A DNA stretch of 64,000 nucleotides. It comes from Acanthaster planci (taxonomy: Eukaryota > Echinodermata > Asteroidea > Valvatida > Acanthasteridae). Within the stretch, counting starts at the first letter, position 1. Each line of letters opens with the position of its first letter. A program made the position numbers and the translations under genes. Where the stretch lies: assembly GCF_001949145.1 (NCBI RefSeq), contig NW_019091382.1, positions 974,500-1,038,499 of the forward strand, in the 5' to 3' direction. Shown here in pieces: positions 1-13,100 of this stretch. Under the pieces are notes generated by a model, which was not told the origin of the DNA, made no database searches, and worked only from the letters and a program-made list of their open reading frames with translations.

Positions 1-759
1 TATTGCAGCATACCTGTGTACAAAAATTGTTTATTTCTACGGGGTGAATTTTTATGTGCGGCCTTTTACAAAAGTGGCAAGTTTCTTTTGCTGTCCAGTG
101 TATGATTTCAACCTTCTGCTCCCTGTACTACTCACTGATGGTGGCGCCCAAAATACTGTGTAAGAAAGGAAAAATCCTTCAACAGTTTCCAACACTTCAC
201 TGGACTTTTACTCTGGGCCATGCTATCCCTTTCTCATGGCTAAAAGTCTACTTGCTGCAGGGAAAAACTTGGTGACGTCTATCATGGACAAATTAATTAG
301 GGACGTGTAAACCACAGCTCACAACAACTAAGAAGATATTGATTCTAACTACTTGTGCTTATAATTAACTGGTTTACTCTTGGGAAGCATATTTTCAATA
401 TAATTTTTATGAAGGGTTTGAGACTTTATTGGAAACAACAAAAATATACACTGAAAACAAATTGTCAGGCCTCACAGAATTTGTTTTTTAACTGATGGCC
501 AGCCATAATCATGATGGACACTTTTCTAATAATATCATCTGAATTGGTCCACGTTACGTGATAGGACCCAACAAATTGCCTTTTAAAAACAATTTGAACA
601 TGGTTGGGCGACAGTAAACAATATACCGGTATATATCCAAATGTTTAAAAAAAAGGTGATTCATAGGGTCCTGTCTGCTAGGACGACATCAGACACTGGT
701 ACCTGGTAGGCAATACAACTACCTCACTCTGATGTACATTGTACATGATGCAGAAAGAG

Positions 760-1247
760 TAGGGCTGAGTCAATTAGAATAATTCACTATTCGAATATCT
801 GACCTTCAATTTGATCGAATATCCGAATATTCGGTTGCACCGACTGGCTGATTGTTGATGAACAAACCGTATACAAAATCAGTTGTAATAACACACAGTT
901 GTACATTATGATCAATATAATAGCTTCTCACATCTAGGAGTATCTCCAGCCATGATTTAGCAAGATTGAAGAGATGAACAAGACCTCTTGCCTTGTTGAA
1001 AATTTCAATTCCTTTTAAATTGTTAAAGGATTAATTTACTTTTTAAATCGTTGTAAGATTTCTTATTTCTTGTAAGATTTTCATATGAATCTGCTAGACA
1101 CAAGCTTCTATAGTGCAATTTTTCTCATTTTAAACAAAAGAAAATTTTCAGTTCCTTTTCATGAATTCTACATTTGGATATTCAAATTTGAAAAATATTT
1201 GAATATTCAACAATTGATCGCATATTTGGTTATTCGGCACAGTCCTC
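760..1247 (+). mobile_element. hAT-like non-autonomous element, copy 1
   Basis: An AT-rich 488-bp unit starts TAGGGCTGAGTC and ends GGCACAGTCCTC. These termini are imperfect inverted repeats (AGGgCTGaGtC against AGGaCTGtGcC). It is flanked on both sides by the 8-bp direct repeat AGAAAGAG (752-759 and 1248-1255), the duplication length expected for hAT transposons. The interior contains runs of GAATATTCGAATATTC-like palindromes and no long open frame, so it would depend on a transposase elsewhere. Two related copies lie at 8400 and 13561. The superfamily assignment is an inference from duplication length and TIR start. Confidence 0.75.
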
Positions 1248-1918
1248 AGAAAGAGCAGTCCTTAGGGGAAAGAAAAAAGTACCAAGACTGCAAATACAAC
1301 AAATAATTTGGGACAAGATGTTGGATTGACGCATATGAGTCTGACTGATATGATTGAGTGAAACGTCCACTTTTAAGTTGTAAGAGATGTACATGTAACT
1401 TAGAAATAAAAAATGGTAAATGAATTCCACACACGGACATTACTTAGTGTTTTTTCCCCTGCAGTGGCATGTAAGCGATCAGAAAGTGATAACATGTCCT
1501 ACAATGTCAAAGTTAGTAGTGAGAATATTGAGGCATTGGAAAGTGTTCCATATACGGACAACACTTGATGCCCCTATGCACAAACCTGTGAGACTTGTCT
1601 GAAAATAATTTTTTAAGTAGGCCTAAATGCTTCAGAATTTTCTTAGCTAAATTTCGCTTTTTAGGACATGCTGTCACATTCTGAAGGTTTTTAGGCCAAT
1701 AACATTTGAAGAAAATATTAGTGTTGTCCATTCATAGGGTTCTTTCCGAGGCATGTACATGTACTTAGACAACAATTTTTTCAGACTAGTTTCAAAGGAT
1801 TTGTACACCTCCATATCCCATGTGTTAAGTGAAGTTTATCATGTCCATTTGTCATGTGTGTGTAGACAGTCATAGGCCTTAGAATTAACGTTAATGGAAC
1901 CGTATCCAAAAAGAAATA

Positions 1919-2903
1919 GGCCTAGACCTACTTCCTGAACAGTAAGGCACTACTCCATAGGCCTTCCTGGGTCCGTCTTTTTGATGGTTCCATACACTAT
2001 GGCATTTTGAGAAGTGCCCTCCAATGGTACCAGAGAAAACCTCCGTTTGCGCTTTCTGAAGCAAATCTTCCCTTAAAGACCCTATAATAATAGCTAACCT
2101 ATATGGAACTACCGGGCACGAGTGTATTTTGTAGCGTTCAACCTACACGTGTATATCATTGGCAAAAAATGATGGCAGTATACAACCGATTTCATGTACA
2201 GATGTACTCCCTGTACTCTGAACTGAGTGCACATTCTGTGATCATGTCAGCCCCTCACCCTCCACTTTTGAAATACCCTTCCTCCCACAAATATCAATGA
2301 CTCCTGTTCCCGGCACAAATTTATGGTACCGCCACTTCCAAATCACTATTTCACACCGCGCGCCCTGACATTGCTACCCCTTGCTTCCAAAATGGTCGAG
2401 CCAAAATGTGGTTAGTGTGGTTCCCCGACCACAGATTTCCTGGACCTCTTTATACATAATCTTATGAGAGTCCTCGGATTTGTAGGGACTGGTATCCAAA
2501 GCAACATTCGTTATATGAATACCCTGCGCCTGTTTATGTCACGTGACGTACGACCACAGAGAATGCAGATGTGTGAAGATCATCATGGGACCAGAGGTGA
2601 GGATGGTAGAAAAAACCTCATTTTTTGCAAATAATATAGGTTAAATGCTACAAAATACATTCGTGCCTGGTAGTTCCATATACATTAGCTATTATTATAT
2701 TATAGGGTCTTTAAGGGAAGATTTGCTTCAGAAAGTGCAAATGGAGTTTTCTCTGGTACAATTGCAGGGCACTTCCCAAAATGCCATAGTGTACGGAACC
2801 ACAAAAAAGATGAACCTAAGAAAGCCTACAGAGCAGTGCCTTAGTCGCCGTTACTGTCAGTGTTAATGTTCAGGAAGTAGCTTAAGCCTTGGCTAGGGCC
2901 TAA
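1919..2903. mobile_element. Long inverted-repeat (foldback type) element
   Basis: The segment 1919-2139 is repeated in inverted orientation at about 2643-2903, with roughly 500 bp between. Matching blocks include CTACTTCCTGAACA near the outer ends, TACACTATGGCATTTTG, TTCTGAAGCAAATCTTCCC, and ATATGGAACTACC at the inner ends. The right arm is slightly longer because of small insertions. No transposase frame is visible. Long-arm DNA transposon derivatives look like this, but no superfamily can be assigned because I did not find a clean target duplication. Confidence 0.65.
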
Positions 2904-4212
2904 CTAGAATCCTAAATAACTTGAAACAAAAAAGTAGAGTTCCCTGAAAGAAAAGATTGCCATTATTACAGTTACAGTACACATATACTTTATGTATATC
3001 TAAGTATAACCCCATACATGCCACTTTTGCCAGACAAGTCGCGACTCACGAATTTCCGGATGTCGTGTGCGTCGATTAGGGATCAGATTACCCAAGGCTG
3101 TTTCCGTCCTTCGAATGCCTTACTGTCTACTGACTTACTGATGAGCCGTGTCGGCTGTCCTGTGTGTCACGTCGGTCATGTCGGAGCTCCAATGACTAAC
3201 ACACCGTCCCCTACCTCACTTTGTTCGACGACAAAACAGGTTACTCCTGGAGAGTGCAGATGTAACGTTTCTAGTTTGAACTTCTTCAGAGAGGACTCCA
3301 CATCAACGTCAAACGAAACCGAATGGTAAACCGCAAACCAACTAAATGTACCTCCAAAATGGCGTTTCACGTATTAAATGCACATCCTGTGTGGTCACCA
3401 CCTACACCGTGCAACTCATATTTGTTGACTTCCAGGAACCAGATCACCGTCATTCTTCGTTCTTGAATAGGTTTTTCAAATTACGGTTACCCAATCACAT
3501 CGGCTTCCTCGTTTCACCAATTTTAGTCCCGTTAGTGCAATTCTCTGTTTTTGATAGCCCAGCATTGCAATTTCTGAAGAAATAATTAAGTTTTGGAGCA
3601 TTTTCAATGGTTTGAAGAGTATTTATAGAAGTGTGCAAAGAAGGCCTCTGATAGAGATGAAACCACTGTGGAGATAACGCTCAGATTTGGAAAAAGAGCT
3701 AAACACTTGAAGGGGGTTTAATGTTTAGAAATCTGTATTTTTATGGGTTTTATTATTATGGAATTATTCTGGTGATGTAAAAAGCGTAGCTTTTTACAAG
3801 ACCCCTCCACTTCCTGTTGTTACTGTCCATTGTACATGTTACACGTATTCGTCTATTTTTGTGTTTGTGGAGGGAAATAAAGTGAAATTAAACTGAAATG
3901 AAAACTAGGGAAGGAATTTCGTTCAGGGAGAAATTCCACGAAGGTCTAAATCCATTCACAAGCTGCTTTTCATTGAAAAAAGGAATAAGGATTGTACAAG
4001 TGGATGATAATTATGTTAATGTTTACTCTTCATAAAGACGCACTAAACATCAGACTGAACATTTGATGTCTTAAACCATCCAAATGTTTCAAAATTTTCT
4101 GATACATTGATCCGTGAGCGAGGGGCTCCGCCACAAGCGTCAGAAGGGGAGGGGGGCAGGAGGGTCACCGCTTGTTAGAGTGGAGGACACCCTGGCCCCG
4201 CCCCCTTTGGCA

Positions 4213-4680
4213 GGTTCTATTTGGTCCGTAAGTGTGACGTCAGTTCAGTTCAGTTTTACCACGCCCGGCCCACAGAGCATGGAGTTACATGGGCCGTTTT
4301 CCAGTACTAAACTTCAACTCAGTCACAGGCTTCAATTTTTTTTTTTTACTACCTGACTTTGAAATTGTAAGCGCTATAGTAAGTCTGATAGTGCCACAAA
4401 ACATCATCAAGTAAGATGCAAAAGAATCAAACGTGAATATTACAGTACTTCAATTTAACTTAAACGGTTCAGGCCCACAATCGGGGATTGGTTACGGAGA
4501 CGAACCTGAGACGGAGACGAAGCTGAGTATTGGAAAACAGCCATGGAACCGGAACCATAGAACCAGAAGTTAACGCGCAACTTTAATGTTCGTCCAATGG
4601 GAGCTTGCGATCAGTGGTGCGTCTGCGTGTATGACGATGTCACTTACGAACCGGATAAAGAGGCGGGGCTTAATGGATCG
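4213..4680 (+). repeat. Dispersed repeat, copy A (second copy at 61866-62062)
   Basis: This GC-richer block shares a run of similarity with 61866-62062. Shared pieces include GTGACGTCA, CCACGCCC, GAGTTACATG, GAACCAGAAGTTAACGCGC, GATGGGAGCTTGC-like sequence and GTCACTTACGAACCGGAT. Copy A is longer because of an insertion between the two halves. No coding potential was recognised. Both copies contain the CRE-like palindrome TGACGTCA. Confidence 0.6.
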
Positions 4681-7039
4681 GTCTACTAATGGTGGCTGAT
4701 GCCATAGTCTCACAACTGCCCCCCCCAACACTTTGAAGATCGTTCCGCCACCGTTGCGCTCCGCAGATCAGCGGCTCCGCCCCTCAGGGAAACGAACACG
4801 CGCAACCTTCTGGCACCTCCATTTTACCGGCAGGGAGGCGTAGAGCCAACATATATATACTCCTTAAAAGTGAACTCTGACGGATTAAAAAAAATCAGAG
4901 ACTTTACTATTTTTCGAGTACTTTTCGGAGGGACTTCACAATATTAATTTTCAAAGTTTACATTTCATGCACGTTTGCCCTGCTTTCCTGTAATACTAGA
5001 CTTTTGAACCCTTACGAATTCCCCTCGCAGTTGCAGAAACATATTCCTCTAAGGCAATGCAGTAATCATGCCCCCTCTGTGCAAAAAGCTCTTGAAATAA
5101 GATCGTATTTTAGGGCTACTGTTCTCGTCCTACGCGTCTGGGCAGCATCCTTTAAAATGGAGTCCGCTCAGAATGGCTGTCGACTATCATTCGGTTCTTA
5201 CACCGGCAAATTCTTACATTTGCCAGCACGTTCAGTTTAGAACTGACAAGCGCAGAGAGACAGCTGTTCGATTGACTTAGAAGCTCAATTTCCCATGGCG
5301 TATTTGCCATGAATGGTTTGCATAACATGAATCGTGCGACACCTTGTGAACTGGCCAGGCTGGACGTTGGGAGCTATCTTGCAATGATTTATATGAAAAT
5401 TATAAGAACCATATAATAGGATATTTTATACATGAAGCATAGCTTTATTTACATGATACGATGATTTTCCACCCCTTCTGCAGCAGTTAGCCAGAAATTT
5501 TAACATTTTGGGATTTTATGTTTAAGAAAATGTCCATATTTACAAGCCAAAAGCATGATTCCATTCAAGACAGAACAGAAGTACCTGCATAGCTTGTGCA
5601 CAATGTTCCACATTGTACTTGAGTGTTTTTTTAATTGTTAAACAGCCCATAGTGGCCAATATTTCTTCAAAACATCATTGATGGGTGATTTTAGAGTGCC
5701 TGTGTATCGCCCCGGCCCGCGTGCACACGTTGATGAAAACATCATTACCAAGAATTTAAACACTACAACTTTCTTTTCAATTGCAATGAAAAACGTACTT
5801 GATCTGTTAGATGTTGTTTGTATTGTAAGATAGTAGCATGCATGAAAACAAAATTTAATTGAGCTGAATATCCACTGCATATTAGCCAGATGACGCGGGA
5901 CATCACAGTTACAGGCGCCGTAGTGCCATTTGTCACACAACCACGGCGCATCTTATCTAATGCATATAAATTTATGCAAATTCCAAATATGACATTTAAA
6001 GAGATTTTTGTCTGCTAACAAATACCGCAATAGGCCTTGGGTGCAACTAACGATGCATATTCATGGTTGCTCATCCCTTACAAAAGATGTCACGTGGTAG
6101 GCCTGAATGTATAGCCCCCAACCCACACATTGTGTGGTATTTTGAGTCACCCGGGTGTACTTTCACTTGTTAGAGTGGCTGATACGCCTTTGCTTTCGAT
6201 TAATGGCCGGCACAGTTGAGATTGTTTTCGAGCCCGCAAACAGTAATATTAGATTTTGAGGAGATCTTGTTTTAAATAATCATTTTAGGGATGGATGGTG
6301 AACCATCAGCTGACCTTAAGTTATTGGAGGCTGAATAGCAGACGATAAGAATTTTTCTGACAGAGTTTTCACGGAGGAACTTGTATGAAACAGCCCATTG
6401 ACTACCGATAGCTTTTCCATCATTATTCCAATGAGACTTACATCTGATAACAACAGAAAATAGTTAACGGTTGAAATTTTTTATTGATAAAATTTATTAT
6501 ACAGCAGTGACCATCATAATTACTATGCAAGTTATCTGTACATTAACAGGTACTTTTGGCGGAGTACTTGTATAGCGCCCCCACCGTTTACATTATCTAA
6601 GTAGTCCCAAACAACTCTATTATTTGCTTTATTTTATGCCACACATTATTTTTATTGTTATATAAAGAAGATAGAGCAATTGAACAAAAACAAAATAAGA
6701 CGGAACAAACTTTTTGGCACGAATTTCGTTCTGCCGAGGAGTGCATGGATATACTTTGGAATTAATGATGTGTCATAGGTCGCACGCCGGCCATCGTACT
6801 TAATTGGAACGTCGAGTCGGAATGCGGAATGTAAACGTCCCGTCTGCTCAAAAATCTACAGAAAATTTATATTGAAAACGGAAACTATCGAACACGACAG
6901 AGCTCATTTAGTCCGGCCAACTCATCAAAGAGAGGTTATGATGCATCTGGTGGTTGACGAGCGGAATTAGCCGAGAGGACTGAGTGATATACCATTTGGT
7001 GTCTTCGAACATGTCGAATCAATAATTACCCTACCCGTC

Positions 7040-7100
7040 ATGGCGGACGTATTTAAAACCGGTCCCGTAGACATAGGGCAAAAGGACTCGCTTGCAACAG
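7040..7100 (+). CDS. KAZN: Kazrin coding exon 1 (predicted start)
   Basis: ATG in a good context (CGTCATGGCGG) opens 20 codons (MADVFKTGP...KDSLAT) plus one base, then the donor GTGCGT. The single trailing G completes GCC with the two leading bases of the exon at 17439, so the phase agrees across a 10.3 kb intron. No exon start with a better fit was found nearer. The call rests on start context, donor and phase only, because I do not recall a conserved N-terminus to compare. Confidence 0.55.
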
Positions 7101-10100
7101 GTGCGTAGAATTTTAAGTAAAGGTTTTTCTTTGATATTACTTCTTAGAATATCGGAAAAAATTTCAATCTCATTGATCTCTTCTCTCTTCATGTATAATA
7201 GCTGCGTGGTTGGGACAACCAACTCGGCTGTGTTAAGTGGGTTTTGTACAAATGTGACCATACAAAAAAAATTAGGAAGTCGTGACTCATTTGATTTTCC
7301 GACATTTTATTGTGGCACTGGCAGTGTGGATAGACTTGTCAGAGCGTGAGAGAGATGTTTGTCAGCCATTATGCTGCAGTTGTGTTGAATAGAGTAGCTT
7401 GGATCCTTGTCACTTTTGAATTTCTAAAAAAAAATAAAAAAATTGGACAAGATCTAGTGGGGATTGTAAATTTGGGACCCTGTTCCTACAATAGAAGGGA
7501 GAGTTACATTTTAACTTTTGAATTGACGTTGGTAGATGACTGTGACATCATGCTCAATAATTGTAGGATAGGGTTAATATTGTCAAAAGGGGTAGGGTTT
7601 TGAGTTTTGAGGGAAATTTTGAGGACAAACTTTGAGTGTTTTAACACTAGACCCGTAAACAGGGCCCGATGAATACTCCTCCGTCGTATGGAGGAGTATT
7701 CATCGGGCCCTGTTTACGGGTCTATTTTAACACATGCCACGTGGTGGATTCAAATTTGCATGGTTAGTTTGTCAGTAATAAAAGTCACATTTTCTCACAA
7801 TTTAACATTTTGAATTTTCAAAAAATAGGGTCAGCGGAATAAAGAGAGTGTTGCCTTTTTTTTTCACTAGTCCGCAGGATTTTCACTTGCTCACTGGACA
7901 TTGTTCAGCAAAACAGTGACTGGCTTTTTCCAGGTTTTTTACCATTACTTTAGAATCATCCTGTCACTTATAAAACATTAAAAGTAACAATAAACGACAG
8001 TTTCAAACAGATGGGTGTCTCTTTAGTCGCCCACTGCACTTCAATGTATTCACTAGCCTACCTCCCATCTTTGAAATAACAGTTTTGCCCCCCCACTTTA
8101 TCGGCCTACCAGCCGTTGGAGGTACATTGCAACTTCATAAGTGTATTCTTTTCAGTCTAATGACCGGCACTTGCCCCCCCCCACTTTTAAAACCGTTCTG
8201 CTGCCGTTGATGCCGACGTAGTGCCAAGGCCTGGCAATTACCGACCAGATCTGGTTCCCTATTTTCCGTTACAGGGCTGTGTGGGGCAGTCGCAAATATT
8301 GCACAAATTTATTGGCCTAGTCCATCCTGATTTCATTTGTCCTTTGAGTGAGATCCATTCATAGGAGAGTCTACTCAGGAGGTAATACATTAAATCTGCT
8401 AGGGCTGAGTCAATTCGAACAATTCGATCAAATATCCGAATATTCAGTCTTACCCACTGGCAGATTGTTGATGATTAAATTATAATTATTGTAATCACTA
8501 TGACAGCTTCTCACCTCTAGGAGTATCTCCAGCCACGATTTTAAGCAAGATTTAAGTGACAATCAATACTTCTTGTCCTGTTGAGCATTTCTATTCCTTC
8601 TAAATTTTTTAATGAATAGTTTACTTATTTAGTCTATGTAAGATTTCTGTGCTTTCCATTTGAATCTGCTTGAAACAAGCCTCCATAGTGCAATTTTTCT
8701 CATTTAAAACAAAAGAAAATTCTCCCTTTTCATGAATTTTCATGAAATTTCATGATCAATTTGCATTTTGCACCTGTCTACTCTGATGAATAATTTCAAA
8801 ATCACGATTGAACACATAGAATTATACATGTACCTCACCAGATTCTGAAAATTAGTGAAAGGGAGGCTTGGAACGCACGGAAGTATAAAACAGTCTGGTG
8901 ACATCCTAATCGACAAGTTGCAATATATACAACAGATTATGGAATAAGATCAAAAATGGCCTCCACGTGAATAGGGTCAATTGATAGCACCCTAACATGT
9001 CAAATTTACAAGGGAAACTATTGAAGTGTTAACTTTGGAAAATACGCATCAAACTAAACTGACTAGGTGCTTGCAAAGATGATGAACAAAGAAATGGACT
9101 GGAGCGGGGTTTGAACCTTCAACCTCCAAAATACCGTACCAGTGCTCTACATGTACCAACTGAGCTATCCAGCCCTATCATTTATAAGCTTATGTTGGTG
9201 GCTCTTCCCACTTGTTAATATCTTTGCGGGGGGGGGAGGGGAGACTAGCCAAAAACCATTAAACCTGAAACACCATGTAGCCAGGGATCATGTCCCAATA
9301 ACACGATACAACCTATACAGTACGTATAGGAAATGGTGAACAGGGATCACTCGGAAAGGATACAGATGTTTGAATGTAAGTTATGAAACAAACTACATGT
9401 ATAGGGAAACTGACTGACATGTACGTGAAACTTTAGGGTGTCAAGTGATGTACATGTACATGGAGCTCTAAATCTCCTCCCCCTCCCCCCCAAAAATAGG
9501 TAGGTTTTTAATCATAGTACCCCAGGGGACTTCGTGTTAGATCCCCAGATCATGGATTCAAATCATCAAGGGATGAGCGTGGAAAGAATTTTCCCGTTTC
9601 CCCAAATCATCAGTTTTCTTTTCCCCCTCCCCCTCCGTTCCCCTTTAAGTATGCCCAGGTGCTTTCTGTTTTCATTTAATAAAATGTATGCTGCTTTATT
9701 TGTGACTCATAGCTTTGGAGGAGTTTTCAGAGAAAGAACAGGCACTAGACCCGGTACGGTTGTCCAAGAACCAATTTGCAATGACTGATGTACACTATCG
9801 ACATACACATTTTTGCCTTTATAGACAGGTACCAGTATACGAGTACAGTCATTTGCAAACGTTTAAGACCACCTGGAATTTTATTGGTATTTCTGTCACT
9901 GGGCCTGCATGACATTGTCTCATTGAATGATTACTTAAAACATGTTTTTACAGTGGTGCATAACATCAGTGCAGTGTTACATACATGTACATGTACTGTG
10001 CCCATTGAATGAAATTTGTTGCAAAGGCAGGTCTTGTAAAGTTGTATGACATTTTTTCTGTAAAGCAGCATATAGGTAAAAAAGCCAGTCCAAGTAATCA

Positions 10101-13100
10101 GAAATTAAAGAAAGGCACACTAAATATTAGACTGTTAACATTTCAGATCATGGAAATGAAGTCAAATACAAGTACATGTAGCTAAGGTTACGCATTGAAA
10201 ATAAACATAAGTTGCCATGATTGATTGGTTTTAAGTTTGGTTTTCTTCAGGTTAATGCATTCTGCATGGGTGGTCCTAAACTTTTGCAAATGACTGGAGT
10301 AGACTCTGCCAAAGGTTTATTTTTAGCCAGGTTGTAAAACCCTGATGTCACCTTACCGGGCAGGATATTACAATAAAACTACCCCTTCCCCATTCAGGGT
10401 GCTTTGGGTCAACCCAGAGTGATTTTCCTATTGACCCTTTATATAGGTTGAATATAACATGAATACAGTTTTAAAAGTACAAATTATTCTCATAGTGAGT
10501 ATCTTTTTCAAATAAATGTGTCATATTTATTTATATAGCACCGTTTAATTGTTTGGAAAGTTTTTGGCATGGAGCAATATTTGCCAGGGAAGTCCATGTG
10601 CTGTGGCCGAGTCAGGATACCACACTTGACACTTCATCAACCCCGGCAGACCTGCCAGACAGTGTTTGTACAAAACCAGTAGGAACACAGAAGGGCGTCA
10701 CCCACACACTGGGAGTATACAGACATCGAAAGCTCCTACATGTACATTGTATTAAGACTTCCGCTTCATGTACATGTAGGTCTTCATTGTCACAGAGAAC
10801 CATTGGTGAAGAGAACCCTGTGAATAAAAGGGCTTAATTAATTAATGTGTCATATCTACATGTATGGTATATACATGTACATGTACATGTATGTACATGC
10901 CTGTAGTACAATATTCTACATATTGTACACTGTAGGCCTGCATGTCAAATTTTGTTCAAAAACATAGCTTTTCATAGATTCACATCCACGTCTTAAAGTG
11001 TAGCCGCAATGCATTTTTCTTCGACCCAGTTTTTCTGCTTATTTGTACCGGTTCTTTTCTTCAATGTATGAAAACTCTTAGGTAGTACACTCCTACATGT
11101 ACGTATGTTTGGTTAAATGTTTTGAAAAGTGCACACTTTTAAACAGTCAAAATTATCCACGTTTTCCCAGACAACTGAGGGCACTGTTGCTGTGAAATCA
11201 TCTAGGGAAGTCATGGCCCAGTGCATAGGTATTTCTGTTCAAATTATGAAGCCAGAATTTACTAACTGAGAGCAATTCTGAGAGAGGGATTGATGGTTCC
11301 TACATGTAAATTCTTATTGATAGATGCACATAAACAACAATGTATCAGCAAAGAAGAGAAAACATAGCTCAGGAAAATCTACAAAGACACAGGACTTTTG
11401 TTGTGTACAAACCATGTATAACATTGAGGCTTCTTCCTGGGATGACATCACAGTTTTGCTCATGAATATTGATATACTCATTAGCATAAAAACCAAAAAG
11501 GCATCGAAATACCCTTTAAAATGGTCAAACTGTGGTTGAAAATAAGGTTACTGAGGCACAAAGATGCATTTTACAGGTTTTTGATCGGAAACGTTGAGTG
11601 CAGTCACCCTTTAAACTTGAGTGTGCGCTCCAAGAAATTTATTATACCTGTACATGTATGAACGTTAAAATATTTCAGTTCACCATGTTTGCATTGGTTT
11701 CCAGGAGGTCAGGGAGTACATTGTGCAGTAGAGTGTGTACATATATGTATGATTCATGCCAACCTGTCCATGACCTCATTCCAAATCGGCAAGACATCCC
11801 AACATGGGTGAATACATGTACATGTTAGACCAGTTGACTTCCACTGGCAGTCAAAGCTTTTATTGTACCGTGTTGAAAGAAAGAAAGCGTGCAGTCATCA
11901 TTGTGTAGTACTGATAATCCAGCAGGTTCAACTGGCAGCGTTTGGCCGTGTCCGAAACGGGCTTCCAGAGCTACAGCTAGGTCTATTGTCTACGCGTCTC
12001 CTCGCATTTCCAATGGAGCGAAGACCTAGACCTACATGTAGCTGTAGACAAGAGATTTGGATGCAGCCTTTGCATCGCAAAGGAATCAACCACCAGTCAT
12101 GCTCTCTCATGTGAGAGATAAATTTATACCGTTCAGGACTGGAAGTTACGATACAAGAGGCTGAGCAACTTGGGGGATTCAGAGGAGAAATTGGCAGAGA
12201 CAAGGATACTTCTGGAGAAAACTTATCGTAAAACGTGGCAGCCGAATGCTGCAGTCTTCCTGTTGTTTCATTTCTGTTTTGTTTCTGCGGCACAACAGAA
12301 TGGAGGGCCACTTCTGAGCTGGCCTCTCAACGTTGGGGGATGGAGGAATAAAAACAGGGTTGGGGCAAGGTCAGCTGCTTTTCACCCCACACAAGTGGTC
12401 CTTCATGCACGGCCTTGCCTCTGGCTGCCCCACAACTCTACTGTCTGAAAGTGCACCTCACTGGGGCCATACAGTACTTTGATTAGGGCTGTCCTTGCTC
12501 TTTTGTCCATTTGGGATCACTCATCCGTGACCACATCTCTATGACTTGCTTTGCAGTCCGATCACAGTTTTTCGTGGGGCTCATCCACTATTAATTTTTG
12601 GTTGTTTTGAGATGTCTTGTTTCTGTCAGTCCAACCCATTTTGCCTTCCCTCACAAAATATATCCTATGGTAATGTTCCTCAAAAAACCACATGATTGGG
12701 AGGATTTTTTTTTTTCACATGTCCTGAGGGGAGAACCAAGTCAATTTTTCTCTGTAATCTTGCGTTCTGTCTTTTGGGTAATTCCAGAAATTAGGCAGGC
12801 CCAAAAGTGTGACATTTTTGTGTCCCTGTTAAACCTAACCTTTATTTGACGTGGAAATATCACTGGAATTGATTTCAAACTATTACTACATGTATTTGTT
12901 AAGCAGGTGATTAGAATTAATTTATTACTCTTTGAAATTAGAAAATGTGTTCTGAACTTACCAAATCATATGTCAGATGTGACAGGGACACGAAAAAGAA
13001 ATGGACCCCTAATTTCTGGAATTACCCTTTTCCGTTGTGAATGCTCAATTATCATACTCTGTTAATACAGCGCTTTGAGCATCAGTTGTAATGGATATGT

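Larger units (their letters stand above)
1..7039. other. Intergenic region upstream of kazrin, repeat-rich
   Basis: I see no convincing coding exon here. Open frames are short and lack recognisable domains or paired splice signals. The region holds a hAT-like element (760-1247), a long inverted-repeat element (1919-2903), a short hairpin of 9-bp arms at 3778-3798, and a dispersed repeat at about 4213-4680 that recurs at 61866-62062. The last few hundred bases before 7040 are relatively unique and would hold the kazrin promoter and 5' UTR. I could not pick out a TATA box or transcription start. Confidence 0.6.

Noticed and set aside
3018-3329. 103-codon open frame
   Set aside because: No recognisable motif, no matching splice sites, and no conservation that I can judge; left as intergenic.
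9097-9174. Functional tRNA gene on the minus strand
   Set aside because: T-stem mismatches, a poor anticodon stem and a 14-base D loop.
12170-12448. [20 protein letters not shown] segment that looks like a coiled-coil exon
   Set aside because: It lacks a good acceptor and no phase links it to kazrin exons 1 and 2, which already join directly.
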